Source: a bacterium
Lineage (GTDB): Bacteria > 4484-113 > JAGGVC01
Direction of reading: 5' to 3'
Assembly: GCA_039961635.1 (NCBI GenBank)
Contig: JABRWB010000033.1
Coordinates: 1 to 9,165, forward strand
Length of the DNA stretch: 9,165 nt
In this document: positions 1-6,305 of the stretch, one piece after another
Layout of the letters: every line of letters starts with the position of its first letter
Numbering within the stretch: the first letter of the stretch is position 1
Program-made: the position numbers and the translations under genes
The notes under the pieces: generated by a model
The model's database searches: none
What the model was told of the DNA's origin: nothing
Seen by the model: the letters and a program-made list of their open reading frames with translations, nothing else

Positions 1-553
1 TCGAAAACACCGTTCCCGCCACGCTTGAGCAGTACGACTACAATTACTCACCGGCAGGATTGCCCAGCAACACGTTCGGGTACACCAGGGCCGAGACGAC
101 GACGGGGAAATGTACCCGGGGCTTTCAGCCCCGGATATCGCGGGCTGGAAGCCCGCGCTACATCACGCTTTCGACCGGCTCAACCGGATCAAGCAGGAGA
201 AGATGACCAACGGCGGGACGCCCCGCTTCCAGTTCGACCATACCTACGACAGCGCCGGGAACCGCACCAACCTGACGATTGCGGGGAACCTATACCCCGC
301 ACGCAACTTCAACTACACGTTCAACGCCCAGGGACGGCTCACCCAGATAACCGAGAACACGAACCTGAACAATTACGTCGCGGCGGTCACCACCGATACG
401 GCGGGCAACATCACCCAGGTAGCCGAAACCTGGAACGGCGGCAACCAGCTGACCAATACTTTCGAGTACGACCACGAGAACAGGCTTCTTGAGCACAACA
501 TCGCATCGGTCGGCGTGACCGTCGAGCATGCATACGACGGGCTTGGCAGGAGG
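1..553 (+). pseudogene. YD-repeat (RHS-like) protein, broken 3' remnant
   Basis: Tyr-Asp repeat proteins of the RHS/wall-associated class are large secreted or surface proteins built from tandem YDxxGRL-type repeats, and some carry toxins at the C-terminus. Here the repeats are clear but lie in two frames. Codons beginning at position 3 give a piece with LEQYDYNYSPAG and a GYTRAE segment up to about 110. After the palindromic element at 110-163 the coding resumes in another frame with FDRLNRI, YDSAGNRTN, FNAQGRLTQI, TDTAGNITQV, YDHENRLLEH and finally YDGLGRR (533-553). Beyond that the frame stays open to 1099 but runs through palindromes and the next gene in the wrong frame, so it is not real protein. 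The 5' end lies outside the window. There is no start, core domain or toxin domain in view. I read this as a decaying gene fragment. The repeat assignment is strong, the original function unknown. Confidence 0.8.
110..163. repeat. REP/BIME-like double-hairpin element inserted in the YD-repeat gene
   Basis: This 54-base unit is almost perfectly symmetrical. It has terminal ATGTA / TACAT, then a hairpin with 8-bp arms CCGGGGCT / AGCCCCGG and loop TTC (116-134), a centre ATAT (135-138), and a second hairpin with 8-bp arms CGCGGGCT / AGCCCGCG and loop GGA (139-157). The two hairpin cores are inverted copies of GGGCTGRAAGCCC. On the minus strand the second hairpin is directly preceded by GTAG, the tetranucleotide that marks REP elements handled by TnpA_REP (RAYT) transposases. 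The YD-repeat frame differs on the two sides, and removing 53 bases (111-163) joins GK to HAFDRLN in one frame. That supports insertion into a formerly intact gene. Confidence 0.8.
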
Positions 554-660
554 CCCGCCGTCCCGGCGGGAATTTGCTGGCGGGACAGATATGGATTCCC
601 GGCACCGCAATGCCGGTGCAATCCCACAATTTACGCGATGCCGCGGCCTTGGAAGGCCTC
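554..660. repeat. Cluster of short imperfect palindromes
   Basis: Between the YD remnant and the methyltransferase lies non-coding sequence made of successive inverted repeats: CCCGCC / GGCGGG (554-570, 5-base loop), a bulged hairpin GGATT-CCCG-GCACCG / CGGTGC-AATCC (593-624, 6-base loop), and GGCCTT / AAGGCC (645-658). The forward frame through this stretch is open but yields Cys/Arg/Pro-rich sequence with no YD motif. It resembles intergenic repeat units rather than gene sequence. Family membership cannot be judged without other copies from the genome. Confidence 0.55.
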
Positions 661-734
661 GCTCCAGAGAATCGGCGCAATCCCAATGGGGCGAGCCTCT
701 GCTCTGCTACACTTCACATCGGAGGCTCACGCTT

Positions 735-1340
735 ATGTTCCACACGATCTCGGATGCAATGAAGGAGCGGATGGCGAAGCTCGCCGCGATGGACCGGGGC
801 GAGCTGCCCGCGCCGCCGCCCGGCCGGCTGTGGAGCGTGCCGGCGGAGACCGGGCGGTTTCTGGCGCTTCTGGCCGCGGCAGCGCCCGAGGGCAAGTGCA
901 TCGAAATCGGCGCGTCCGGCGGGTACTCGGGGCTGTGGCTGTCGCTGGCGATGAAGGAGCGCGGCGAGAAGCTGACGACGTACGAAATCGACCCGGCGCG
1001 GGCGCTGGTGGCGTACGAGTCGTACCGGGCGGCGGGCTGCAGCGAGCAGGTGGAGCTGGTTATCGGCGACGCCAAAAAGCGGCTGGCGGACGAGATTGAC
1101 CCGAACAAGCCGCCGGACATCGCGTTCTGTTTCCTGGACGCGGAAAAGGCGGACTACGGTGAGTTCTACGGGATGATCGTGCCCCGGCTGGTCAAGCGGG
1201 GAATCCTGGCGGCGGACAACGCGATAAGCCACCGGGACGAGATGGAGGAGTTCCTGGCCGAAGTGGATGAGGACGTGCGCGTGGACTCGCTGGTGGTTCC
1301 CATCGGAAGCGGAGTCCTCGTCTGCCGGAAATGCGGGTAG
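735..1340 (+). CDS. O-methyltransferase, class I SAM-dependent (family 3 / COG4122 type)
   Basis: Predicted soluble 201-residue S-adenosylmethionine-dependent O-methyltransferase related to the catechol / caffeoyl-CoA methyltransferase family, which moves a methyl group to a hydroxyl of a small acceptor in a metal-dependent way. Motif I for SAM is EIGASGGYS (57-65), followed by the acidic ribose-binding segment TTYEIDPARA (81-90). FLDAEKADY (133-141) and ILAADNAISH (157-166) match the regions that hold the metal ligands in the family; D135, D161 and N162 are the likely ones. The length fits the family. The start is ATG 735, nine bases after GGAGG (721-725). The same frame is open upstream only through palindromic sequence, so a longer start is unlikely. 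The acceptor cannot be told from sequence. The next gene follows after 67 bases on the same strand and may be co-transcribed. Confidence 0.88.
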   Translation: MFHTISDAMKERMAKLAAMDRGELPAPPPGRLWSVPAETGRFLALLAAAAPEGKCIEIGASGGYSGLWLSLAMKERGEKLTTYEIDPARALVAYESYRAAGCSEQVELVIGDAKKRLADEIDPNKPPDIAFCFLDAEKADYGEFYGMIVPRLVKRGILAADNAISHRDEMEEFLAEVDEDVRVDSLVVPIGSGVLVCRKCG

Positions 1341-1407
1341 ATCGCCAAAATGAAAGTGCGGCAAACGGGGTATGAATTACGGGCAATCTTCCCCCGGAGG
1401 AAACGGC

Positions 1408-2094
1408 ATGGCTGCAAAACCAGAGGCGGCGGCCGCACGCTCGATTAGCGACGATGCGGTGCGCAAGGCTACAGGCAAGAGCTGGGAGCACTGGTTCAAG
1501 GTGCTCGACAAATTCGACGTGCAAGCGAACGGCCACAGGAACGCGGCGTATCACCTGTATGAAAAGCATAACGTTCCCGCCTGGTGGAGCCAGATGGTGA
1601 CGGTCGAGTACGAGCGCGCCCGCGGCCTGCGCCAGGTGAACGAGCGGCCGGACGGATTCCAGATTTCGGTGTCCAAGACGATCGCCGCGCCCGCATTCGA
1701 GGCGTTCGACGCGTGGGCGAAGGCGGCGAAGCTGAACAAGTGGTTCACGACGGGGGCGAAGCAGAAGTTCGAGGAGGGCGGCGCCTACTCCAACGGCGAC
1801 AACGACAAGGGCGTTTTCAGGCGGATCGTAATGGACAAGCTGATCCGGTTCACATGGGAGAACGAAAAGCACTCGCCGGGCACGGTGGTCGAGGTGCAGT
1901 TCGAGGCGAAGCCCGGCGGCAAGTCGGTTGTCCGTGTGATTCATTCGAAGCTATCGGACAAGAAATGCGCGGACGATATGAAGACCGGCTGGAAATGGGC
2001 GCTTGACAGCCTGGCGAGCTACCTGGAAACGGGCAAGGGAATCAGGTATGAGAAGTGGGACGAGTCGCGAAAGGCCGCCGCGGGGCGAAAGTAG
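1408..2094 (+). CDS. DUF4287 - AHSA1/SRPBCC two-domain protein
   Basis: A 228-residue soluble protein in two parts. Residues about 12-78 match the DUF4287 pattern: TGKSWEHWF (22-30), a variable helix, HNVPAWWSQMVTVEYERARGLR (54-75). Residues about 84-210 form an AHSA1 / SRPBCC fold opening with the usual VSKTIAAPAFEAFDAW (88-103), with a W/F-rich centre (KWFTTG 111-116, IRFTWENE 146-153) and a long C-terminal helix (DDMKTGWKWALDSLASYL 189-206). SRPBCC folds enclose a hydrophobic cavity and usually bind small ligands or client proteins. No catalytic role is shown here. The chosen start is ATG 1408, seven bases after GGAGG (1396-1400). An in-frame ATG at 1372 lacks such a site. The AHSA1-VOC gene neighbourhood is common in bacteria and often goes with an ArsR-type repressor, which is not seen here. 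Confidence 0.85.
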   Translation: MAAKPEAAAARSISDDAVRKATGKSWEHWFKVLDKFDVQANGHRNAAYHLYEKHNVPAWWSQMVTVEYERARGLRQVNERPDGFQISVSKTIAAPAFEAFDAWAKAAKLNKWFTTGAKQKFEEGGAYSNGDNDKGVFRRIVMDKLIRFTWENEKHSPGTVVEVQFEAKPGGKSVVRVIHSKLSDKKCADDMKTGWKWALDSLASYLETGKGIRYEKWDESRKAAAGRK

Positions 2095-2154
2095 CCGCCT
2101 ACGGACGGATTGCGGGCGGTTCGACAGGTTTTTTTCTTTCCGGGCTGCAGATAC

Positions 2155-2182
2155 TTGACATATGTTTTGTATTCGATACAAT
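2155..2182 (+). promoter_or_regulatory. Sigma-70-type promoter of the VOC gene with overlapping inverted repeat
   Basis: A perfect -35 TTGACA (2155-2160) is followed after 16 bases by TACAAT (2177-2182), one mismatch from consensus, placing the start of transcription near 2189 and giving a short leader of about 38 bases before ATG 2227. A perfect inverted repeat TTGTAT-TCG-ATACAA (2167-2181) covers the spacer end and nearly all of the -10 box. This is where a dimeric repressor would block RNA polymerase. The AT-rich block stands out from the GC-rich genes around it. The promoter is well supported by sequence; the operator role is inference. Confidence 0.75.
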
Positions 2183-2226
2183 GGCGCACCCCTGTCGGGG
2201 AACAACACATTTTCCGGAGGTATGGC

Positions 2227-2591
2227 ATGTCGTACAACACAATCTGTCACGTCGAATTCTGGGCGCCCGACCTGGCGAAGGCCAAGGCGTTCTACGGAGC
2301 GCTTTTCGGCTGGACGTTCCAGGATATGGGAGACATGTACGTGGTCTTCCAGACGGCCGAGGGCAGCCCGGCGGGGGATTCTCGAACCACGAGGGCGGCA
2401 AGCCCGGCGGCTCGCCGTGCGTTTACATCCTGGTCAAGGAGATTGAAGACTACACGGGGAAGATCGCGGAGCTCGGCGGAAGAGTCTCGATGCCCAAGAC
2501 CGAGATTCCAAACATCGGCTGGTCGGCGATCTTCGAGGATCCGTTCGGCAACTCGGTCGGGCTCTTCCAGAGCGCGATGCAGGAGGGCTAA
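2227..2591 (+). pseudogene. VOC family (glyoxalase-fold) protein, frameshifted in a G run
   Basis: Small vicinal-oxygen-chelate fold protein, 121 residues once a single base is restored. The first half, from ATG 2227 (six bases after CCGGAGG 2214-2220), reads ICHVEFWAPDLAKAKAFYGALFGW, the usual first beta-alpha unit of this family. At the GGGGG run (2373-2377) the coding moves to the -1 frame and continues with GFSNHEGGKPGG, CVYILVKEIEDYTGKIAELGG, and EDPFGNSVGLFQ, ending at TAA 2589-2591. One extra G restores one continuous protein. Without it the first frame runs to 2622 with an Arg/Ser-rich tail typical of wrong-frame translation. Likely causes are a sequencing or assembly slip or a recent mutation. 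VOC proteins act as metal-dependent lyases, dioxygenases or binding proteins. With one module, this would act as a dimer, and its substrate is unknown. Confidence 0.82.
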
Positions 2592-2623
2592 TCCCCCGGC
2601 ACAATCGGCGAAAGACATTTAAT

Positions 2624-2656
2624 GGCGGTCAGGCGCGACCGGGCCGCCTTTTTTTT
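2624..2656 (+). terminator. Rho-independent terminator after the VOC gene
   Basis: GC-rich stem GGCGG (2624-2628) with CCGCC (2644-2648), and an alternative inner stem GGTC (2627-2630) with GACC (2637-2640), followed directly by eight T (2649-2656). It lies 32 bases after the VOC stop and is oriented for the plus strand. It would also protect the convergent hypD gene from read-through. On the minus strand there is no U tract, so it is one-directional. Confidence 0.8.
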
Positions 2657-2718
2657 CGGCGCGGAATTCAAGGCATTCAACCGTAACTTGAGGTTAATTA
2701 ATCGGATCTTCGGGTGGC

Positions 2719-2742
2719 GGGCGCACGCGGTGCGCCCCTACG
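2719..2742. repeat. GTAG-headed REP-like hairpin at the 3' end of hypD
   Basis: A perfect inverted repeat GGGCGCAC-GCG-GTGCGCCC (2719-2737) is followed by CTACG, so on the minus strand it reads GTAG and then the hairpin, with the second G of GTAG starting the G run. The hypD stop codon (TAG, complement of 2738-2740) is part of that head. Format and spacing match the second hairpin of the element at 110-163, although the stem sequence differs. It may also act as a 3' hairpin that stabilises the hypC-hypD transcript. No U tract follows, so it is not a standard terminator. Confidence 0.65.
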
Positions 2743-3883
2743 TTCCCTTCCCCGCGTACCTGTAATACGTCGAGCACGTTCCTTCGCTTGAAACCATGCA
2801 CGCGCCGATCGGCTTTTCCGGGTCGCAGCCCTTTCCGAACAGCGGGCATTCCGTCGGAAGCGACTTGCCGATCAGCACATCGCCGCAGCGGCACAGCGGG
2901 TTGTCGCGCGACTCGCCCGAGGTTATTTCAAACCGGCGCAGCGCGTCGTAGTCTTCGTACTGCGCGTTGAGCTTCAGCCCGGAGCGCGGGATGACGCCGA
3001 TTCCGCGCCACTCCGCGTCGCAGGGCATGAACACGTGCGAAACTACGGCGCGGGCGTGCATATTTCCCGCGGGCGGGACGGCGCGCGCGTACAGAATTTC
3101 GACCTGCGCCCTGCCCTCGCGGATCTGCGCAAGGAGCGCGGCGATTCCGGAAAGGATGTCCACCGGCTCGAATCCGGCTATCGCGCAGGGGATTCCGAAG
3201 CGCTCGGCGATGGGCTTGAAAGGTGCGGCACCGGTGATCGTGCTCACGTGGCCGGGGAGGATGAATCCGTGCAGGTTCAGATCGGGATTTTTGCAGAGCG
3301 CGGCGAGCGCGGGCGGGACGACTTTGTTGGCCGCGACGATCGTCAGGTTGCGGATGCCAAGGGACTTCGCGCGTTTCAGCGCGTACGCGATGCCGGGCGT
3401 CGTCGTTTCGAATCCCACGCTGAAGAACGAGACCTGACGCTTCGGATTGGATTCCGCAATCGCGATCAGCTCCATCGGCGAATATACGAGCCGGATGTCC
3501 GCCCCCTCCGCCTTGAGCCGTGCGAAGGACTTTACGGTGCCTGGAACCTTTACCATATCGCCGAAAGTGGCGAACGTGACGTCCGGCCGGGATGCGATCG
3601 CGAGCGCCGCGTCGACGTCGCGCACGGACGTGACGCAGACCGGGCAGCCGGGGCCGGACAGCAGCCGCAGGCCGGGGATGGTATCGAGGATGGAGCGCAG
3701 CCCGCTGCGGAAGATGCTGACGGTGTGCGTGCCGCACACTTCCATCAGGTTGATCGGCTGTCCGCCGCTGAATTTGCCCGATGCGTCGCCCGATTGAATC
3801 GCGGCGGCGAGCAATCGTATCCTTTCGACGAGCGAGCGGGCAACCTCCGGATTCCTGAAACCGGCGAGGAAATCGCCGCTCAT
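2738..3883 (-). CDS. hypD: HypD, [NiFe]-hydrogenase maturation scaffold protein
   Basis: HypD with HypC holds iron and assembles its two cyanides and one carbon monoxide before transfer to the hydrogenase large subunit. It is a cytosolic iron-sulfur protein. This 381-residue protein has the family length (E. coli HypD is about 370) and all main motifs: MEVCGTHT (47-54) with the active-site C50, GPGCPVCVT (77-85), FGDMVKVPG (107-115), GFETTTPG (157-164), LPGHVSTITG (209-218), and a cysteine-rich C-terminus (C331, C333, C346, C353, C362, C370) that supplies the [4Fe-4S] ligands. The start codon overlaps the hypC stop as ATGA, so the two are translationally coupled. After the conserved SSEGTCSTYYRY end, only AGKGT follows, and the stop lies in a palindromic repeat. 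hypA, B, E and F are not in the window and must lie elsewhere. Confidence 0.97.
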   Translation of the reverse strand: MSGDFLAGFRNPEVARSLVERIRLLAAAIQSGDASGKFSGGQPINLMEVCGTHTVSIFRSGLRSILDTIPGLRLLSGPGCPVCVTSVRDVDAALAIASRPDVTFATFGDMVKVPGTVKSFARLKAEGADIRLVYSPMELIAIAESNPKRQVSFFSVGFETTTPGIAYALKRAKSLGIRNLTIVAANKVVPPALAALCKNPDLNLHGFILPGHVSTITGAAPFKPIAERFGIPCAIAGFEPVDILSGIAALLAQIREGRAQVEILYARAVPPAGNMHARAVVSHVFMPCDAEWRGIGVIPRSGLKLNAQYEDYDALRRFEITSGESRDNPLCRCGDVLIGKSLPTECPLFGKGCDPEKPIGACMVSSEGTCSTYYRYAGKGT

Positions 3884-4167
3884 TTCGGGCCGCTCCCGTC
3901 CCCCGGACTGCCCGAATCAAGCCCGCAATCCGGCGCGCCGAGCATTTCGGGCACGGCTTCAAGATACTCTCGAAGCAAGTTCAGCGATTCCTCGGCCTCC
4001 TCCTCCGAGAGCCGCTGAATTACAAAGCCCGTGTGGACCAAGCACCATTCGCCGACGGCTATATCGGGCAGAAGGCCGATGTTTGCGCGCTGGGACAGCC
4101 CGGCGATTTCGAGGACCGCCTCGTCGCCGGAGATATCGACCACTTTGCCTGGAACGGCAAGGCACAT
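3880..4167 (-). CDS. hypC: HypC, [NiFe]-hydrogenase maturation chaperone
   Basis: Small cytosolic chaperone that pairs with HypD during Fe(CN)2CO assembly and then delivers it to the hydrogenase large-subunit precursor. The 95-residue protein begins MCLAVPGKVV, the family signature, with the essential C2 that is exposed after removal of Met1. It also has the second signature VHTGFVIQRLSEEEAEE (44-60). This is an OB-fold-like beta barrel followed by a helix. The last ~20 residues (LGAPDCGLDSGSPGDGSGPK) are a Gly/Ser/Asp-rich tail, longer than in many HypC proteins and probably disordered. ATG 4167 is fixed by the signature. No ribosome binding site precedes it, but a TATAAT box ends six bases upstream, so the message may be leaderless. 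First gene of the hypC-hypD unit. Confidence 0.95.
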   Translation of the reverse strand: MCLAVPGKVVDISGDEAVLEIAGLSQRANIGLLPDIAVGEWCLVHTGFVIQRLSEEEAEESLNLLREYLEAVPEMLGAPDCGLDSGSPGDGSGPK

Positions 4168-4173
4168 AAGCGA

Positions 4174-4179
4174 ATTATA
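4174..4179 (-). promoter_or_regulatory. -10 box (TATAAT) of hypC, probable leaderless start
   Basis: On the minus strand a consensus TATAAT (4179 to 4174) is followed by six bases (TCGCTT) and then the hypC ATG at 4167. Transcription starting the usual 6-7 bases after the box would begin at or next to the ATG. No purine-rich ribosome binding site is present in the preceding 20 bases. I see no good -35 hexamer at 16-18 bases. Confidence 0.6.
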
Positions 4180-4285
4180 CGGGAAGGAGCCGCGGCAGGC
4201 GTCCGGGTATAGGCGGGTTATCGGATATCAAGGAATTACTCGCGGCAAGCAGGCCAGGTTTGCGACGGCGCGGATTTGCGGATGC

Positions 4286-4291
4286 TAGAAT
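4286..4291 (+). promoter_or_regulatory. -10 box (TAGAAT) before the beta-propeller gene, possible leaderless start
   Basis: TAGAAT (4286-4291) lies eight bases before ATG 4300, and no ribosome binding site precedes that ATG. This arrangement supports ATG 4300 over the in-frame TTG 4276 and ATG 4282, which lie upstream of or inside the would-be promoter. A TTGCGA at 4260-4265 is a possible -35 but stands 20 bases away, longer than optimal. Confidence 0.45.
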
Positions 4292-4299
4292 CGCACGTT

Positions 4300-5214
4300 A
4301 TGAGTTTCAAACCCGGGTTTTCAAGGCTTTCGGTTCTTCAGATATCGGCGGTTGCGCTTATTGCGGCGGCATTATGGATTGCCGCCAATTTCAAGGCAAA
4401 AGGCAAGGCCGATTTCGACTTTACGGTGACCCCGTCAAGATGGGAGTTCGCCGCGTTTATCGACGTCCCGCAATGCCAGGAACCGTCGGGCATCGCGATC
4501 GACGCCGATGCTGGCATCGTCTGGCTGGTGGACGACGGCGGGGCGAATCGCCCTGCGTCGCTGCAGAAATACAAGCAAATTACATCCGTCTCGCAGGGGG
4601 GCAAGGAGTATCCCGCTTTGGAATTCATTTCCAAGCTTGAGTTGGGGCGCGACCTGGAAGGCGTCGCCATTAACACTTCGAACGGGCGGATTTACGTCGC
4701 CGACGAATTCCGCGACAAGGTGTACGAAGTTGACGGCGATAAAATGACGCTGTTGCGCGCTTTCGTGGTCAAGCGTGAATTCAACGGGCGGATGGCTATA
4801 AAAAATGCGGGAAACGGAATTGAAGGTATCGCGTTCCGGCCTGAGCGCGGCGCGCCGCTGGGCGGGAGGTTTTATTTGGCGAACCAGGACGATCCGACGT
4901 GCGTACTGCGCGTTACGATTCCCAAGGAGGGGGGGGAGGATCCGAAAGTGCCGCTTCCGATCGAAATCGAATGGGTGTTCAAAGGCGAGCAAATAAACCT
5001 GGGAGACATAATGTGGAACGAGGCCGAGGGAACGCTTTGGCTTTCCCATGCTTGGAGCAACTTGCTTGAGATAATTAATCCCGATAACGCCATTGAAGAA
5101 CCGCGGTGGGAGACCCTACCGGGCGCCGCGCAGGAGGGAATCGCACTTGACGGCGAGGGACGGTTGTGGATTGCGCAGGATGTGGGTGGAATAGCTGTTT
5201 ATGATAAAAATTGA
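4300..5214 (+). CDS. SdiA-regulated-type beta-propeller protein, membrane-anchored
   Basis: A 304-residue protein with one N-terminal hydrophobic helix (about 11-29, after a Lys/Arg-containing start), so probably anchored in the inner membrane with the rest outside the cytoplasm. No lipobox Cys or clear cleavage site is seen. The rest shows the repeated pattern of SdiA-regulated / YjiK-like propellers: EPSGIAID (61-68) and IVWLVDDGG (73-81), RDLEGVAIN (117-125) and RIYVADE (130-136), NGIEGIAF (172-179) and FYLANQDD (191-198), GDIMWNEAEGTLWLSH (235-250), AQEGIALDGEGRLWIAQD (277-294). The acidic residues after the xGI and WL strands resemble metal-binding positions in this fold. The propeller reads complete and ends 17 bases from the convergent prfA. 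Function unknown; a binding or scaffold role is more likely than a proven enzyme. A run of eight G (4929-4936) lies within the intact frame. Confidence 0.75.
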   Translation: MSFKPGFSRLSVLQISAVALIAAALWIAANFKAKGKADFDFTVTPSRWEFAAFIDVPQCQEPSGIAIDADAGIVWLVDDGGANRPASLQKYKQITSVSQGGKEYPALEFISKLELGRDLEGVAINTSNGRIYVADEFRDKVYEVDGDKMTLLRAFVVKREFNGRMAIKNAGNGIEGIAFRPERGAPLGGRFYLANQDDPTCVLRVTIPKEGGEDPKVPLPIEIEWVFKGEQINLGDIMWNEAEGTLWLSHAWSNLLEIINPDNAIEEPRWETLPGAAQEGIALDGEGRLWIAQDVGGIAVYDKN

Positions 5215-5231
5215 ACGGCCAATACCGAAAC

Positions 5232-6305
5232 CTATTCCCCTGCCTTCGCAAGCAATTTCGCCTGATAATCCTGCTGCAAAGGAATGATCAAATCATCAAG
5301 CGCCTCGCCGGATAAAATTTTATCCAGGTTGTAAAGAGAAATACCGATGCGATGGTCGGTGACGCGGTTTTGCGGAAAATTGTAGGTGCGGATTTTTTCC
5401 GAACGCTCGCCTGTACCGACTTGACCTTTCCTATCGGCCGCACGCTCCTGTGCAAGTCTTTCCTGCTCTATCTGATATAGGTGCGCCCGCAGGATTTTCA
5501 TCGCTTTTTCCTTGTTTTGGTGCTGGCTTCGCTCGTCCTGACACGCAACCACGATTCCCGTCGGCAAGTGCGTCAAACGAACCGCGCTCGAAGTTTTATT
5601 TACATGCTGGCCGCCCGCACCCGACGAACGGTACACATCGATTTTTATGTCTTTCTCGGAAACCTCCACATCCACCTCTTCCGCTTCGGGAAGCACCGCG
5701 ACCGTCACGGTACTTGTGTGGATGCGGCCGGAGCTTTCCGTTACGGGCACGCGTTGTACGCGGTGGACGCCGCTTTCGAACCGCAGGCTGCGATAAACGT
5801 TCGTGCCGTGAACTTCGGCGACGACCTCCTTCACGCCGCCGATTCCTATGTCGTTCATATCGAGAACGGACATACGCCAGTGGTGAATGTCGCAATATCG
5901 TTGATACATCCGCAGCAGCTCGGATGCAAAAAGCGCGGATTCCTCACCACCCGCGCCTGCGCGGATTTCGATGATGACATCTTTCTTGTCGTTGGGATCT
6001 GAAGGAGCCAAAAGCGTTTTCAGCTCGGATTCAAGCTCGTTCATTTTGGCCGCGAGCTTTTCGTTTTCCTCGCGAAGCATCGCCTCGAGTTCCGCGTCGC
6101 CGGCCGATTCCATCACCGCCCGGTTTTCTTCTAACAATGCGGAAAGACTTTTGTATGCGCGAAACGGCGCAACGAAATCTCCGAGGTCGCTGTATTCTTT
6201 GCTTTTCTTTATATAAAGCTCGCGGTCCGAGATTATTTCCGGATCGGCGAGTTCCCGCTCAAGCGCGGCGTACCGGCTTTCAATTTCCTCGAGCTTATTC
6301 CACAT
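5232..6305 (-). CDS. prfA: Peptide chain release factor 1 (RF1)
   Basis: RF1 reads UAA and UAG in the ribosomal A site and triggers release of the finished protein. The 357-residue product is full length. The N-terminal helical domain (about 1-100) is followed by [14 protein letters not shown] (114-127), the anticodon-like tripeptide P187-V188-T189, which marks RF1 rather than RF2 (SPF), then [15 protein letters not shown] (193-207), and the catalytic GGQ at 231-233 in [20 protein letters not shown]. The Gln is the usual target of PrmC methylation. prmC itself, often next to prfA, is absent here. The start ATG 6305 lies inside the end of the DUF1385 gene (11-base overlap), with a GGGGG run a few bases upstream as ribosome binding site. 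Translation is therefore probably coupled. The 3' neighbour is convergent, with only 17 bases between stops and no terminator visible. Confidence 0.97.
   Translation of the reverse strand: MWNKLEEIESRYAALERELADPEIISDRELYIKKSKEYSDLGDFVAPFRAYKSLSALLEENRAVMESAGDAELEAMLREENEKLAAKMNELESELKTLLAPSDPNDKKDVIIEIRAGAGGEESALFASELLRMYQRYCDIHHWRMSVLDMNDIGIGGVKEVVAEVHGTNVYRSLRFESGVHRVQRVPVTESSGRIHTSTVTVAVLPEAEEVDVEVSEKDIKIDVYRSSGAGGQHVNKTSSAVRLTHLPTGIVVACQDERSQHQNKEKAMKILRAHLYQIEQERLAQERAADRKGQVGTGERSEKIRTYNFPQNRVTDHRIGISLYNLDKILSGEALDDLIIPLQQDYQAKLLAKAGE

Noticed and set aside
554-1099. Forward open frame continuing from the YD repeats through the methyltransferase region
   Set aside because: After 553 it has no YD motifs, crosses palindromes, then reads the methyltransferase in the wrong frame with Arg/Ala/Gly-rich composition.
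1192-1944. Minus-strand 250-residue open frame
   Set aside because: Antisense to two well-supported genes, with Arg/Leu/Val-rich composition typical of the reverse strand of GC-rich coding sequence and no recognisable domain.
2371-2380. Programmed -1 frameshift in the VOC gene
   Set aside because: The run is short, no proper slippery heptamer in the zero frame, no stimulating structure seen, and VOC proteins are not known to need one. A missing G is simpler.
2928-4018. Long open frames on both strands overlapping hypD and hypC
   Set aside because: Shadows of hypD/hypC: Arg-rich, no motifs, while hypC and hypD have all family signatures.
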